Shown: one piece after another, positions 8,468 through 17,622 of the stretch
Numbering within the stretch: position 1 is the stretch's first letter
How the letters are laid out: each line of letters begins with the position of its first letter
Assembly: GCA_026397255.1 (NCBI GenBank)
Contig: JAPLVF010000019.1
Span: 1-38,885, forward strand
Origin: Candidatus Beckwithbacteria bacterium
GTDB taxonomy: Bacteria > Patescibacteriota > Microgenomatia > UBA1400 > CG1-02-47-37
Direction of reading: 5' to 3'
DNA length: 38,885 nt
The notes under the pieces: generated by a model
Databases searched by the model: none
What the model saw: only the letters and a program-made list of their open reading frames with translations
What the model was told of the DNA's origin: nothing
Made by a program: the position numbers and the translations under genes

Positions 8468-9117
8468 TTATTCTCCATGGCTGGAACAGTCAAATTAATC
8501 GTTGGGAGCCATTTAAAACCCAATTAGTTAAAGCCGGTTACCAGATTTACTTGCCTGCTTTGCCCCAAGATCTAATCCGCAATACCCATGATTACTCTCT
8601 TTGGCTTAAAGATTATACGAAGAATTTCCCCAACTTTTGTTTGCTGGGCCATTCTTTCGGCGGTCAGATCGCCGTTGATTTTACCGCTGTCAATTCCCAA
8701 AGGGTTAAAAAATTAATTCTGGTTAACAGTGCCGGGATCAGAAATAAATTAAATTTTAAGCGTTTGATTTTTAAGCCCGTCGCTAAAGTAAGTAAATGGT
8801 TTTTTCCCGACAGCCTGAAACGTATTTTTTACCGTCTCATCAACGAAACTGATTATTTTAAAGCCAGTCCGGTTATGAAACAAACCCTAAAAAAAGTTGT
8901 TGCCGAAGATCAGCAAATTAATTTAGCTAAAATTTCCTGCCCGACTTTAATTGTTTGGGGCCAAAATGACACTTTGACGCCATTGTCCGATGGCCGATTA
9001 ATTCACCGCTTAATTCCCAATTCCCAGCTGAAAGTTTTAGAAAATGCCCGTCATGGCCTGCCATTTACTCATGCTCCCGCTCTGGCTTCGCTCGTGCTAA
9101 ACTTTATTAAACAATGA
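8452..9117 (+). CDS. Alpha/beta hydrolase
   Basis: 221-residue alpha/beta-hydrolase fold protein with no signal peptide. The oxyanion region is ILHGWN (7-12), the nucleophile elbow is GHSFGG (66-71, Ser68), the acid is probably Asp173 in WGQNDTLTP and the His is His201 in ARHG. The triad is therefore complete. Substrate cannot be read from the sequence; lipid or ester hydrolysis is possible. It overlaps yvcK by 16 bases and murF by 4, so it is co-translated with wall genes, but no wall function is established. Confidence 0.8.
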   Translation: MSTPLVILHGWNSQINRWEPFKTQLVKAGYQIYLPALPQDLIRNTHDYSLWLKDYTKNFPNFCLLGHSFGGQIAVDFTAVNSQRVKKLILVNSAGIRNKLNFKRLIFKPVAKVSKWFFPDSLKRIFYRLINETDYFKASPVMKQTLKKVVAEDQQINLAKISCPTLIVWGQNDTLTPLSDGRLIHRLIPNSQLKVLENARHGLPFTHAPALASLVLNFIKQ

Positions 9118-10457
9118 TTTTTTTACTGCAAATAATCTATTTTATTCTTTTATTAGTGGCGATTTTGCGTTGTTTATATTTTTGGCAATTAAAGGAATAC
9201 CGGCTGGATCGTTTTCATCAGTTTCTGGCCACCAGCCAAGCCCGTCAGTATTGGTTGCCGGTCCGGTGGTTTTTGCGGCCTAAACTAACTCTTAAAATTT
9301 TGGTTTTAATTTATTTATCGCTTTATTTTTCCCAAATATTGTTACAGCTTAAACCGTTTTGGCTATGGTTAATTATTGCTTACTTAATTATGCCTTTAAC
9401 TGCCACAATTGCTGTTTTACTCCTTAAGCCGATTACCGACTTATTAAGCGATCTGGTTGTTTTTGCTGCCAAAATTAAGCTCAAGTTTTCCCCCCGGTCA
9501 TTGATAGTGATCGGGATTACCGGCAGTTTTGGCAAAACTTCCACCAAAGAAATTTTAGCCCATGTTTTATCGGCCAAATTCTCGGTTTGTAAAACTAGCG
9601 GCACTAATAATACCCTTATCGGTGTCGCCCTCGCGGTTTTAACCAAGCTTCATTCCTCCCATGATTTTTTTGTGGTGGAAATGGGCGCTTATAAACCAGG
9701 CGAAATTAAAGCCATTTGCCAACTGGTTAAACCAAAACTGGCCATTCTAACCGGTATCGGCACCCAGCATTTAGGCTTATTCGGCAGTCAGCCAAAGCTT
9801 ATCAGCGCCAAATCTGAGTTGCTGCAGTCTTTAGTAACCGGTAGCCACGCCTTTATTAATGGCGAAAATCAAATTGCCAGATCTTTAGTCCCGCAATTTT
9901 CCCATCTTAAAATCAAGCTTTACTTTCGGCCGAAAAAACCATATAGCACCAACCTTTTAGGCGATTATCAGCAGGTGAATCTTACGGCCGCTGTTCAGGT
10001 TGCCAGCAAATTTAAAATTCCCTCGAAAGTTATTATTTCCCGATTGACCAACATTCCGGCATTTAAGACCATGATGGTTAAGAAAACCGGCCTAAAGCAT
10101 TCTATCGTCATTGATAATACTTATAATGCTAATTTTGACGGTTTTTTAGCCGCTATTAACTTTATTAAAACTCAAAATTTCTCTCAAAATATTTTAATCA
10201 CTTCCGGGATTATCGAACTCGGTTCACGAACAGCCGCTCTTCACCAACAGCTGGCTCAGGCCGCCGGACCAGTTTTTACCAAAATCTATTTAACCAAAGC
10301 CGACATTGCCAAGTTTTTTCCCGGTTCAATTTACGAACCAGATCCAAAAAAAATTCTTAAAGACTTGATTCCGATTCTTAATTCTAAGACTTTAGTTTTA
10401 TTAGAGAGCCGTTTGCCGAAAAAATTTATTGCCTCTTTATGTCCAAACCAATCTTAA
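9114..10457 (+). CDS. murF: MurF-like Mur ligase with N-terminal membrane helices
   Basis: Expected to add D-Ala-D-Ala to the UDP-MurNAc-tripeptide. Residues 1-20, about 60-76 and about 83-105 are hydrophobic membrane segments. The Mur ligase core starts only at residue 130: P-loop GSFGKTS (137-143), GTNNT (163-167), VVEMGAY (187-193), TGIGTQHL (213-220) and DNTYNAN (334-340). The soluble N-terminal UDP-binding domain of ordinary MurF is absent and membrane helices occupy its place, so the ligase should sit on the cytoplasmic membrane near MraY. Length is 447 residues. It overlaps the hydrolase by 4 bases and the aminotransferase gene by 19. Confidence 0.85.
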   Translation: MIFLLQIIYFILLLVAILRCLYFWQLKEYRLDRFHQFLATSQARQYWLPVRWFLRPKLTLKILVLIYLSLYFSQILLQLKPFWLWLIIAYLIMPLTATIAVLLLKPITDLLSDLVVFAAKIKLKFSPRSLIVIGITGSFGKTSTKEILAHVLSAKFSVCKTSGTNNTLIGVALAVLTKLHSSHDFFVVEMGAYKPGEIKAICQLVKPKLAILTGIGTQHLGLFGSQPKLISAKSELLQSLVTGSHAFINGENQIARSLVPQFSHLKIKLYFRPKKPYSTNLLGDYQQVNLTAAVQVASKFKIPSKVIISRLTNIPAFKTMMVKKTGLKHSIVIDNTYNANFDGFLAAINFIKTQNFSQNILITSGIIELGSRTAALHQQLAQAAGPVFTKIYLTKADIAKFFPGSIYEPDPKKILKDLIPILNSKTLVLLESRLPKKFIASLCPNQS

Positions 10458-11527
10458 TTTCTCTATCACCTAATACCGACCGAACCGATGTTTTTTTGGC
10501 CCTGCGGCTTTTATTTGAGCCCTGGCGTTGGCAAAAAGGCGACGCTTTAACCAAGCTTACCACCACCTTAAAACAATATTTTAAGCGACCGTATTGTTAT
10601 TTAGTTAATGCTGCCCGCTCAGCCCTTTATTTGGGGTTAAAGTCTTTAAATTTAAATTCTAAAGACGAAGTCTTGTATCAGGAATTTACTTGTAAAGTCG
10701 TGCCCCAGGCAATTATCAAGGCCGGGGCTACACCGATTGCTGTGGATAATAATTCTCACGACTTTAATCTTAATATCCAGGATTTAACTAAAAAAATTAC
10801 TTCCCGGTCCAAGGCGGTCATTATCCAGCATACTTTCGGTAATCCTGATGACTTAATTAGTATTCAATCACTTTGCCACCAGCACAACCTTGTTTTAATT
10901 GAAGATTGTGCCCATAGTTTAGGGGTTAAATATCAAGGTAAACCCATCGGGAGTTTCGGTGACTTAACGATTTTGAGTTTTGGCCGGGATAAAGTGATTT
11001 CTTCAGTTTTTGGCGGCGCGCTTTTAAGCCAGAAACATTTATCAATTCCTAATTTGTCTTATCCCAGTTATTGCTGGATTGCTAAACAGCTCTTGCATCC
11101 GGTTATTTTCAGTATAGCTGTCCCGACCTATTTTTCTCTTGGGAAAATCATCATCGGTCTTTGCCGCGCCCTTAAGTTAATTACCTTACCCTTGCTAGAC
11201 TTACCGGTGCAGCTTTTACCTAACGCTTTAGCTGAGTTAGTGTTACATCAATGGAAAAAGCTGGATCAGCTTAACCGTCATCGTCAGGCCATTGCCAAAG
11301 CTTATGCCTCAGCTTTTAAACAAAAATTTAATCCGGCAGCTACTTACTTAAGATTTCCTTTAGAGGTAGGAGATCCGGCTGGCTTAATCCGTTATGCCAA
11401 AACCAAGCATGTTTGGCTCGGGGACTGGTATGATAAAAAAATTGTTAATCTGCCGACCCATTCTAAAATGGATTTGACGGACGCCGACCGAGTTATCAAG
11501 ATTGTGAAAAGATATGTTGACCGTTAA
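10439..11527 (+). CDS. DegT/DnrJ/EryC1-family PLP aminotransferase
   Basis: Type I PLP-fold protein of the sugar-aminotransferase family. Seen: NAARSALYL (57-65, cofactor phosphate region), EDCAHSLG (155-162, Asp contacting the pyridine N) and SFGRDK with Lys185 as the Schiff-base lysine, followed by GGALLS. Such enzymes aminate keto-sugars on nucleotides. Here the gene sits between murF and femX with overlaps on both sides (19 and 14 bases), so a role in a modified wall sugar or a surface polysaccharide is plausible but inferred. Partner sugar dehydratases are not in the window. Length is 362 residues. Confidence 0.82.
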   Translation: MSKPILISLSPNTDRTDVFLALRLLFEPWRWQKGDALTKLTTTLKQYFKRPYCYLVNAARSALYLGLKSLNLNSKDEVLYQEFTCKVVPQAIIKAGATPIAVDNNSHDFNLNIQDLTKKITSRSKAVIIQHTFGNPDDLISIQSLCHQHNLVLIEDCAHSLGVKYQGKPIGSFGDLTILSFGRDKVISSVFGGALLSQKHLSIPNLSYPSYCWIAKQLLHPVIFSIAVPTYFSLGKIIIGLCRALKLITLPLLDLPVQLLPNALAELVLHQWKKLDQLNRHRQAIAKAYASAFKQKFNPAATYLRFPLEVGDPAGLIRYAKTKHVWLGDWYDKKIVNLPTHSKMDLTDADRVIKIVKRYVDR

Positions 11528-12530
11528 AGTCATTACTGATAAAGCCATCTGGGAAGATTTTATTCTTCATTCTAGCCAGTGTAGTTTTCTTCAATCCTGG
11601 AATTGGGGAGTTTTTCACGAATCATTAGGCCACTCAATCTTTCGCCTGGGTTTTTTTAACGACAATCAGCTTTGCGGTATTGCGTTATTGATTAAAATTA
11701 ATGCCCGGCGGGCAACTTACTTCGAATGTCCGGCCGGCCCGGTTTTACCTTGGGAAAATCAAGCCATCATTCGATCAGTTTTTCAGTTTATCCGCCAGCT
11801 GGCGGATAAAGAAGCGGCAGTTTTTGTTAGGATCCGGCCGAATATTTTGAAAACTGACCAATACCTTAATTTAGTTATATCTTTGGGTTTAATTAAAGCG
11901 CCGATGCATTTGCATGCGGAAACCACCTGGGTTTTAAACCTGAAAGATAGCGAAGAAACCTTACTTAAAAATATGCGTAAAAATACCCGCTACAGTGTCA
12001 AAAAAGCGCTTAATTCCGGGGTTGAGATCACCTCTTCAATTAAAAATCAAGATATTCAAACCCTTTACCGGCTGCAGCTGGCTGTGGCGCAGCGGCGCCA
12101 TTTTGTTACTTTTTCCTATAACTATTTGTTAAAACAGTTTCAAGCCTTTCAGCCTGATAATCAAGTTCAATTATTTAAAGCCAGCCTCGATAATCGGACT
12201 TTAGCCATGGCCTTTATTATTTTTTATGGCCAAGAAGCTGTCTACCATTACGCCGGTTCTTCAGCTGAAGTGCGGCAGATTCCGGTTTCTTATGCCTTGC
12301 AATGGGAGGTTATCAGACAGGCTAAAAAGAAAGGCTTTCCCCTTTATAACTTCTGGGGGATTGCCCCGACTGATAATCCGCATCATCGCTTTGCCGGCGT
12401 CACTTTATTTAAGACCGGTTTTGGCGGCTCCCGGGTTGATTATTTGCCGGCCCACGACCTGGTGATTAAACCTCATTATTGGTTAATTTACTTATTTGAG
12501 TCTTTAAGAAGAAAGTGGCGTCATCTATAA
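11514..12530 (+). CDS. femX: FemA/FemX-family peptidoglycan interpeptide bridge transferase
   Basis: FemABX-like double-GNAT protein of 338 residues. The family uses aminoacyl-tRNA to attach amino acids to the stem peptide of lipid II or its UDP precursor. Seen: SFLQSWNWG early, the block RKNTRYSVKKALNSGVEI (the Fem pattern R.N.R....KA...G) and the late block YNFWGIAP...GVTLFKTGFGG, which is characteristic of Fem C-terminal GNAT domains. It implies a branched or bridged peptidoglycan. It follows the aminotransferase with a 14-base overlap and precedes the mraY promoter. Confidence 0.88.
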   Translation: MLTVKVITDKAIWEDFILHSSQCSFLQSWNWGVFHESLGHSIFRLGFFNDNQLCGIALLIKINARRATYFECPAGPVLPWENQAIIRSVFQFIRQLADKEAAVFVRIRPNILKTDQYLNLVISLGLIKAPMHLHAETTWVLNLKDSEETLLKNMRKNTRYSVKKALNSGVEITSSIKNQDIQTLYRLQLAVAQRRHFVTFSYNYLLKQFQAFQPDNQVQLFKASLDNRTLAMAFIIFYGQEAVYHYAGSSAEVRQIPVSYALQWEVIRQAKKKGFPLYNFWGIAPTDNPHHRFAGVTLFKTGFGGSRVDYLPAHDLVIKPHYWLIYLFESLRRKWRHL

Positions 12531-12531
12531 T
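12526..12531 (+). promoter_or_regulatory. -10 box of mraY, leaderless spacing
   Basis: A consensus TATAAT lies 6 bases before the mraY ATG at 12538 and overlaps the femX stop codon. There is no Shine-Dalgarno. The -35 region is weak. Confidence 0.55.
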
Positions 12532-12537
12532 ACTTAT

Positions 12538-13569
12538 ATGGCTTTGTTGTTAGGCTTACTGATTTTTTCTTTTACCGTTACTTCCCTTGGACTGATCCCT
12601 TTTATTAACCTGCTTTATCGCTTTCGTTTTACCCGTCAGGTACAAAAAACTAAAGATGCTTTTAACCGGCCGACGCCGATTTTTGACCGCTTTCATGCTC
12701 ATAAAAAAGGGACTCCGGTCGGCGGCGGATTCCTGATTATCGTGGTGGTGACTTTTCTTTTTTTTCTGCTTTTTCCTCTGGCCAAGTATCTGGGAGTATT
12801 TGTCACCCATGTCTATCCGATTAATGAGGAACTGCACGTTATTTTTTTTACCTTTATTTCTTTCGGGATCTTGGGGCTTTATGATGACTTGTTAAAATTT
12901 TTTGATTTTAAACGCAGCGGGTTTTTCGGCCTAAGACTGCGCCACAAATTTCTGATTCAATGGGGTTTAGCTTTAATAATTGCTTCTTTGCTTTATTTTA
13001 ATTTAAAGATCGATATTCTTTATATTCCTTTTCTGAAAGTCTTTAATTTGAGCTGGCTGTATATTCCTTTTTCCGCTCTGGTAATTGTCAGTTTTGCTAA
13101 TGCCGTTAATATTACTGACGGTCTGGACGGTTTAGGGAGCGGCGTTTTAATGGTAGCTCTGTTTGCTTTTTGGTTGTTATCCGCTTCCATTTTAGACACG
13201 CCTTTGTCTTTTTTTCTGGCACTGTGGTTAGGTAGTTTAATTGCCTTTTTATATTTTAATGTTTATCCTGCCCGGATTTGGTTAGGGGATGTCGGCGCTC
13301 TGGCTTTCGGCGCCACTTTTGCCGTCGTCGGCTTGTTGTTAGGTAAAGTCATGGCTTTATTGATTATCGGCGGGATTTTTGTGGCCGAAATTTTATCGTC
13401 ATTTTTACAGCTTTTATCCAAGAAATTTTTAAATCGCAAAATTTTCGCAGTTTCTCCTTTTCACCTTTGGCTGCAGTTTAAAGGTTGGGAAGAACCAAAA
13501 ATTGTTACCCGGGCGATTTTAGCCAGCATCATGCTGGCGGTTGTCGGTATTTGGTTGGCGGTGGTTTAA
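12538..13569 (+). CDS. mraY: Phospho-MurNAc-pentapeptide transferase
   Basis: Polytopic membrane enzyme that moves phospho-MurNAc-pentapeptide onto undecaprenyl phosphate, giving lipid I. Length is 343 residues with about ten hydrophobic segments. Signatures: FHAHKKGTPVGGG (the KKxGTPTMGG region), GLYDDLLKF (catalytic Asp pair), NITDGLDGLGSG, GDVGALAFG, and a C-terminal SPFHLWL. The His cluster seen in most MraY appears as PFHLWLQFKGW. The following murI gene starts one base after the stop. Confidence 0.93.
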   Translation: MALLLGLLIFSFTVTSLGLIPFINLLYRFRFTRQVQKTKDAFNRPTPIFDRFHAHKKGTPVGGGFLIIVVVTFLFFLLFPLAKYLGVFVTHVYPINEELHVIFFTFISFGILGLYDDLLKFFDFKRSGFFGLRLRHKFLIQWGLALIIASLLYFNLKIDILYIPFLKVFNLSWLYIPFSALVIVSFANAVNITDGLDGLGSGVLMVALFAFWLLSASILDTPLSFFLALWLGSLIAFLYFNVYPARIWLGDVGALAFGATFAVVGLLLGKVMALLIIGGIFVAEILSSFLQLLSKKFLNRKIFAVSPFHLWLQFKGWEEPKIVTRAILASIMLAVVGIWLAVV

Positions 13570-13570
13570 C

Positions 13571-14332
13571 ATGGGGGATAATCGACCAATTGCCATTATT
13601 GACTCAGGCTTAGGGGGCTTAAGTATTGCCCAGGCAATTTGGCCGCTTTTACCGCACGAATCCACTTTATATTTAGCTGATCATCTCTTTTTTCCCTATG
13701 GCGAAAAAGATGAGTTAACCATTAATCACCGTCTCATTCCTTTAATTAATTTTTGTTTAACCAAAAACTGTAAATTAGTGGTGATTGCCTGCAATACCAT
13801 TACTGCCAGCTCAATTTCTTTTTTGCGCTCAATTTACCCTTTGCCGTTTATTGGCACTGAGCCGGCGATTAAACCGGCAATTAGGGCTAATTTTAAGGAA
13901 AATATTGTTGTTTTGGCCACCCAGGCAACCATTGCTAAGCTTCACCTATCAGCCTCGATTCAAGCGATTGCCTGTCGCGATTTGGCCCCGGCGATCGAAA
14001 AATATGGCGCCGATCCGCGCCGACTGACTCCGGTAGTAAAAAAATATTTATCTTTAATTAAATCTCCTTATTCGGCTATTGTTTTAGGCTGTACTCATTA
14101 TCTATTAATTAAAAACTTAATTAAATCTTTATTGCCCCCTAATGTGGTCATTATTGAACCCAGTCAGGCAATTGCCCGGCAGACGCAGGCTGTTTTAACC
14201 AAGAAAAACTTATTAGCGGTCAACGCTAAGGCTAGTCGTGTTTTTTACACCACTGCTAACCGTCGTTCAGTGTCTCTGATCGCCTCAAAATTACTCAAAA
14301 GTCGTATAATATTTACATCATGCAGTTTGTAA
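13571..14332 (+). CDS. murI: Glutamate racemase
   Basis: Provides D-Glu for MurD. I chose the ATG at 13571 rather than an upstream one because the family's IAIIDSGLGG sequence starts a few residues after it; an upstream start would add ten residues lying inside mraY. Seen: DSGLGGLS, PYGEKD, the first catalytic Cys in IACNT and the second in GCTHY. Length is 253 residues, normal. It is not a usual member of division clusters in model bacteria but fits here next to murD. Confidence 0.92.
   Translation: MGDNRPIAIIDSGLGGLSIAQAIWPLLPHESTLYLADHLFFPYGEKDELTINHRLIPLINFCLTKNCKLVVIACNTITASSISFLRSIYPLPFIGTEPAIKPAIRANFKENIVVLATQATIAKLHLSASIQAIACRDLAPAIEKYGADPRRLTPVVKKYLSLIKSPYSAIVLGCTHYLLIKNLIKSLLPPNVVIIEPSQAIARQTQAVLTKKNLLAVNAKASRVFYTTANRRSVSLIASKLLKSRIIFTSCSL
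14305..14310 (+). promoter_or_regulatory. -10 box of murD
   Basis: A consensus TATAAT ends 9 bases before the murD ATG at 14320, within the 3' end of murI. It would give a transcript starting next to the ATG. Confidence 0.5.
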
Positions 14333-15546
14333 ATCAAAGCGTTGCTATCTTAGGCTTAGGCGAAGAAGGTCAGGATCTACTTCACTGGCTTAAGGCTAAT
14401 ACCCAAAACTGCCGGATTAAGGTTTTTGACAAAGTTAAAGTTGTCGATTTAGCCGCTTTTGACATTGTTTTCCGTTCCCCGGGTTTTTATCGTTTTAGTC
14501 CGATGCTTTTAGCCGCCGAAAAATCCGGCGTAATTATTTCCAGCGCCACCAAATTGTTTTTTTCTCTTTGCCCTTGTCCGATCATTGGTGTTACCGGCAC
14601 TAAGGGAAAGGGAACCACTGCCGCTTTAATTACCCAAATTTTAAAAAAGTCCGGTCAGAATATTTATCTGGCTGGGAATATCGGCAAACCGATGTTGTCA
14701 TTGTTAAATAAACTTAAATCAAGCGATTTGGTCTGTTTGGAATTATCCAGTTTTCAGCTTCAGGATTTAACTCAAAGCCCCCATATTGCTGTGGTTTTAA
14801 ACATCACCAGCGAACATTTAAATATCCATAAAAATGTTGCCGAATATCGCCAGGCAAAAACCAATATTTTAAGATATCAGCACCCTGACGATTATGCCGT
14901 GATTAATGGCGACTATCCGACAACCAGGTCAATGGCGGTTTTAACTAAAGGGAAAGTTAGTTTCTTTTCCCGCCACAATTTAAGCTTAGACCCTACCCGG
15001 GTTAAGCTTCGGGGCGAGCATAACTTAGAGAATATTGCGGCGGCCATGACTGCGGCACGCCTTGCCGGAGCGGAGAAGGAAATAATTTTAAAGACCGTTT
15101 ATAGTTTTAAAGGCCTAGAACATCGTTTGGAATTAGTCAGAGAGTTTAAGCAGGTTAAATTTTATAATGATTCTTTTTCGACCACTCCGGAAACGGCCAT
15201 TGCCGCTCTTAATTCATTTACCGAAGCGATAATAATTATTCTGGGCGGCTCTGATAAAAAATCCGATTATTCGCAGCTACAGCAAACAATTGTTAATCGT
15301 TCCAACCTTAAAGCCCTTATTTTAATTGGGAAAATGGGTTCGAAGATCGGCCAAAATTTGGCTGGATTTAAAGGCCGGATTATTTCCGGCGGGCAAACCA
15401 TGCAGCAAATTGTTTCTCAGGCTAAAGATTTAACCTCACCGGGAGATGTGGTTGTTTTGTCTCCGGCTTGTGCCAGTTTTGACATGTTTAAAAACTATAA
15501 GGACCGGGGTAATCAATTTAAAACCTATGTTAAAAAGCTTCATTAA
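14320..15546 (+). CDS. murD: UDP-MurNAc-L-Ala--D-Glu ligase
   Basis: Adds D-Glu to UDP-MurNAc-L-Ala. Seen: N-terminal Rossmann start VAILGLGEEGQ (8-18), P-loop VTGTKGKGTT (91-100), LELSSFQL, NITSEHLNIH, GEHNLENIAAA, GGSDKKSDY and the highly specific MurD ending SPACASFDMFKNYKDRG. Length is 408 residues, slightly short but with all three domains, unlike MurE and MurF in this cluster. It overlaps murI by 13 bases and ftsW by 20. Confidence 0.95.
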   Translation: MQFVNQSVAILGLGEEGQDLLHWLKANTQNCRIKVFDKVKVVDLAAFDIVFRSPGFYRFSPMLLAAEKSGVIISSATKLFFSLCPCPIIGVTGTKGKGTTAALITQILKKSGQNIYLAGNIGKPMLSLLNKLKSSDLVCLELSSFQLQDLTQSPHIAVVLNITSEHLNIHKNVAEYRQAKTNILRYQHPDDYAVINGDYPTTRSMAVLTKGKVSFFSRHNLSLDPTRVKLRGEHNLENIAAAMTAARLAGAEKEIILKTVYSFKGLEHRLELVREFKQVKFYNDSFSTTPETAIAALNSFTEAIIIILGGSDKKSDYSQLQQTIVNRSNLKALILIGKMGSKIGQNLAGFKGRIISGGQTMQQIVSQAKDLTSPGDVVVLSPACASFDMFKNYKDRGNQFKTYVKKLH

Positions 15547-16624
15547 AGCTAAAAGGCCGGACTTAACTCTTTTAGTTTTAGTTATCGGTATTTCCCTGTT
15601 CGGTTTGATTATGGTTTACAACGCCTCGGTGATGGAGGCTTGGCAGCTTTTCAGCGACAAATACCATTTCCTTAAACTTCAGTCTTTGTGGTTAGTGATC
15701 GGTTTATTTTTTATGTTAGTGATGACGTATATTCCGTTGGAGCTGGTTAAAAAATCTGCTCCTGTCTTGCTCATTATTAACCTAGTTTTACTGATTGCTG
15801 TTTTAATTCCCGGAATCGGCAGTCAGGCTCTCGGGGCGAGGCGCTGGCTTAACCTTGGCCCTTTTTCCCCTCAACCAACCGAGATAACCAAACTTAGCTT
15901 AAGTATTTATCTAGCCGCTTGGCTAATGAAAGAACGCTCTTTCTGGCATTATTTGTTAATTTTAGCTTTAGTTTTAGGTTTGATTATGCTGCAGCCGGAT
16001 CTTGGTACAGCGATTGTAGTCGTTTTTAGCAGTATCTCGGTTTATTATATTTCCGGCGCCAATTTATTTAAGCTATTTATTTTAGGAATTGGCGGTGGGT
16101 TAAGCGGGATTGGTTTAATTTTCAGTTCCAGCTACCGCAAGGAAAGACTGTTAACTTTTTTAAATCCGGCGCATGATCCTTTAGGCAGTTCTTATCACAT
16201 CCGCCAAGCCTTAATTGCGATTGGCTCCGGTGGTTTATTTGGTTTAGGTTTGGGCCAGTCGCGCCAAAAATATCAGTTTTTACCCCAGGTAACCACTGAC
16301 TCAATTTTTGCCGTCATTGCCGAAGAGCTGGGATTTATCGGCGCTGCTGTTGTGATTATTCTTCTATTTGTGATTATTTTTCACTCTTTTAAAATTGCCA
16401 GAGACAGTAGTGATAATTTCTCACGGCTGTTAGCCGCCGGTATCGCCAGCTGGTTAGCGATCCAGGTGGTGATTAATCTTGCTGCCATGCTTTCCCTTTT
16501 GCCCTTGACCGGTGTACCCCTGCCCTTTATTTCTTACGGCGGATCGTCTTTAATAATTACGTTGACAGGAATCGGACTTTTATTAAATATTTCCCGTTAT
16601 CACGTCGGTGCTAAAAAAAGATGA
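15527..16624 (+). CDS. ftsW: SEDS-family peptidoglycan glycosyltransferase FtsW
   Basis: Polytopic membrane protein that polymerises lipid II at the septum together with a class B PBP, which is not in this window. I chose the ATG at 15527, which gives MLKSFIKAKRPD before the first helix; an upstream ATG at 15446 lies deep in murD and adds an unlikely extension. Seen: GARRWLNLGP (103-112), QPTEITKLS, MLQPDLGTAI, the long loop YHIRQALIAIGSGG, FAVIAEELGF (essential acidic region of SEDS proteins) and PLPFISYGGSS. Length is 365 residues. Its position between murD and murG is the classical ftsW position. It shares ATGA with murG. Confidence 0.93.
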   Translation: MLKSFIKAKRPDLTLLVLVIGISLFGLIMVYNASVMEAWQLFSDKYHFLKLQSLWLVIGLFFMLVMTYIPLELVKKSAPVLLIINLVLLIAVLIPGIGSQALGARRWLNLGPFSPQPTEITKLSLSIYLAAWLMKERSFWHYLLILALVLGLIMLQPDLGTAIVVVFSSISVYYISGANLFKLFILGIGGGLSGIGLIFSSSYRKERLLTFLNPAHDPLGSSYHIRQALIAIGSGGLFGLGLGQSRQKYQFLPQVTTDSIFAVIAEELGFIGAAVVIILLFVIIFHSFKIARDSSDNFSRLLAAGIASWLAIQVVINLAAMLSLLPLTGVPLPFISYGGSSLIITLTGIGLLLNISRYHVGAKKR

Positions 16625-17622
16625 ATCACCCGTCCGTTGTTTTAAGCGGCAGCCATTTGACCCCAGCGCAGGCTGTCGGCGAGAAATTAAAGGAACATAG
16701 TTGGCCAGTAAATTATTTTTCTTCAAAATCTGCCAAATTTAATCGGCACCAACTGTTTCTTTCAAGTTTGTCTTTATTTAAATTGCCGGTAAGTATTTTT
16801 AAGTCCTGGTATTATCTGGTTAAACTTAAACCAAAGGTAGTTGTCAGTTTTGGCGGATTTTCGGCCCTTCCTGTTTGTGTGGCCGCCAAATTATTAGGGC
16901 TGCCTTTAATTATTCATGAACAGACTTTTGCTGCCGGATTAACTTCCCGAATTACCGCTTTAATCGCCGATAAAATCGCGATTTCCTGGCTGGAAAGCCA
17001 AAGGTATTTTCCCAAAAAGAAAACCGTTTTAACCGGCAACCCGCTCCGCCAGGAAATCTTGAATCTCTATTGCCCTACGCCCTCTGTCCTGCGCCCTGTA
17101 ATTTTTATCACCGCTGGACACCAGGGGTCAAAGTTTATTAATCAAACAGTGGCGGAAATCTTACCGAAATTATTATTAAAATATAAAGTCTACCATCAGT
17201 TTGGCCTTATCCAGTCTTCCGCTTCATGGGAACGGGAGCGGCAATTTCAACACCCTCAATATATTCTTAAACGTTGGTTTTCCGCTCCGGAGCTAGCCTC
17301 AATTTTACGACAAGCTTCGTTAGTAATCAGCCGCAGCGGCATCAATACCGTGACCGAACTGGCGTATTTAAGCAAACCGGCGATTCTCATTCCTTTGTTG
17401 ACAGCGCAGAAGAATGAACAGTTGACTAACGCCCGTTTTTTAAAATCTTTAGGTTTAGCGATTATCTTGTCCCAAAAACAACTCACCGGAGCCAAATTAC
17501 AAAAAACCATCACCAAGGCCTTACGTTGTCTTCCCCAAGCTTCAACCAGAAAATTAGACTTTTCTTTAGTTGCTAATGCTGCCGATAATCTCTATCAAGT
17601 TATTCGCCCTTTCTTGCCGTGA
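16621..17622 (+). CDS. murG: UDP-GlcNAc:lipid I GlcNAc transferase
   Basis: Membrane-associated GT-B glycosyltransferase that converts lipid I to lipid II. The N-terminal loop reads GSHLTPA (10-16), where most MurG have GGTGGHxxPA, so the glycine-rich loop is reduced. The rest is typical: FGGFSALPVCVAAKLLGLPL followed by IHEQ, LTGNPLRQEI, and the donor-binding SRSGINTVTEL with a downstream QLTNARFL. Length is 333 residues, about 20 short. It overlaps ftsW by 4 bases; its TGA overlaps the GTG start of ftsQ. Confidence 0.9.
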   Translation: MNHPSVVLSGSHLTPAQAVGEKLKEHSWPVNYFSSKSAKFNRHQLFLSSLSLFKLPVSIFKSWYYLVKLKPKVVVSFGGFSALPVCVAAKLLGLPLIIHEQTFAAGLTSRITALIADKIAISWLESQRYFPKKKTVLTGNPLRQEILNLYCPTPSVLRPVIFITAGHQGSKFINQTVAEILPKLLLKYKVYHQFGLIQSSASWERERQFQHPQYILKRWFSAPELASILRQASLVISRSGINTVTELAYLSKPAILIPLLTAQKNEQLTNARFLKSLGLAIILSQKQLTGAKLQKTITKALRCLPQASTRKLDFSLVANAADNLYQVIRPFLP

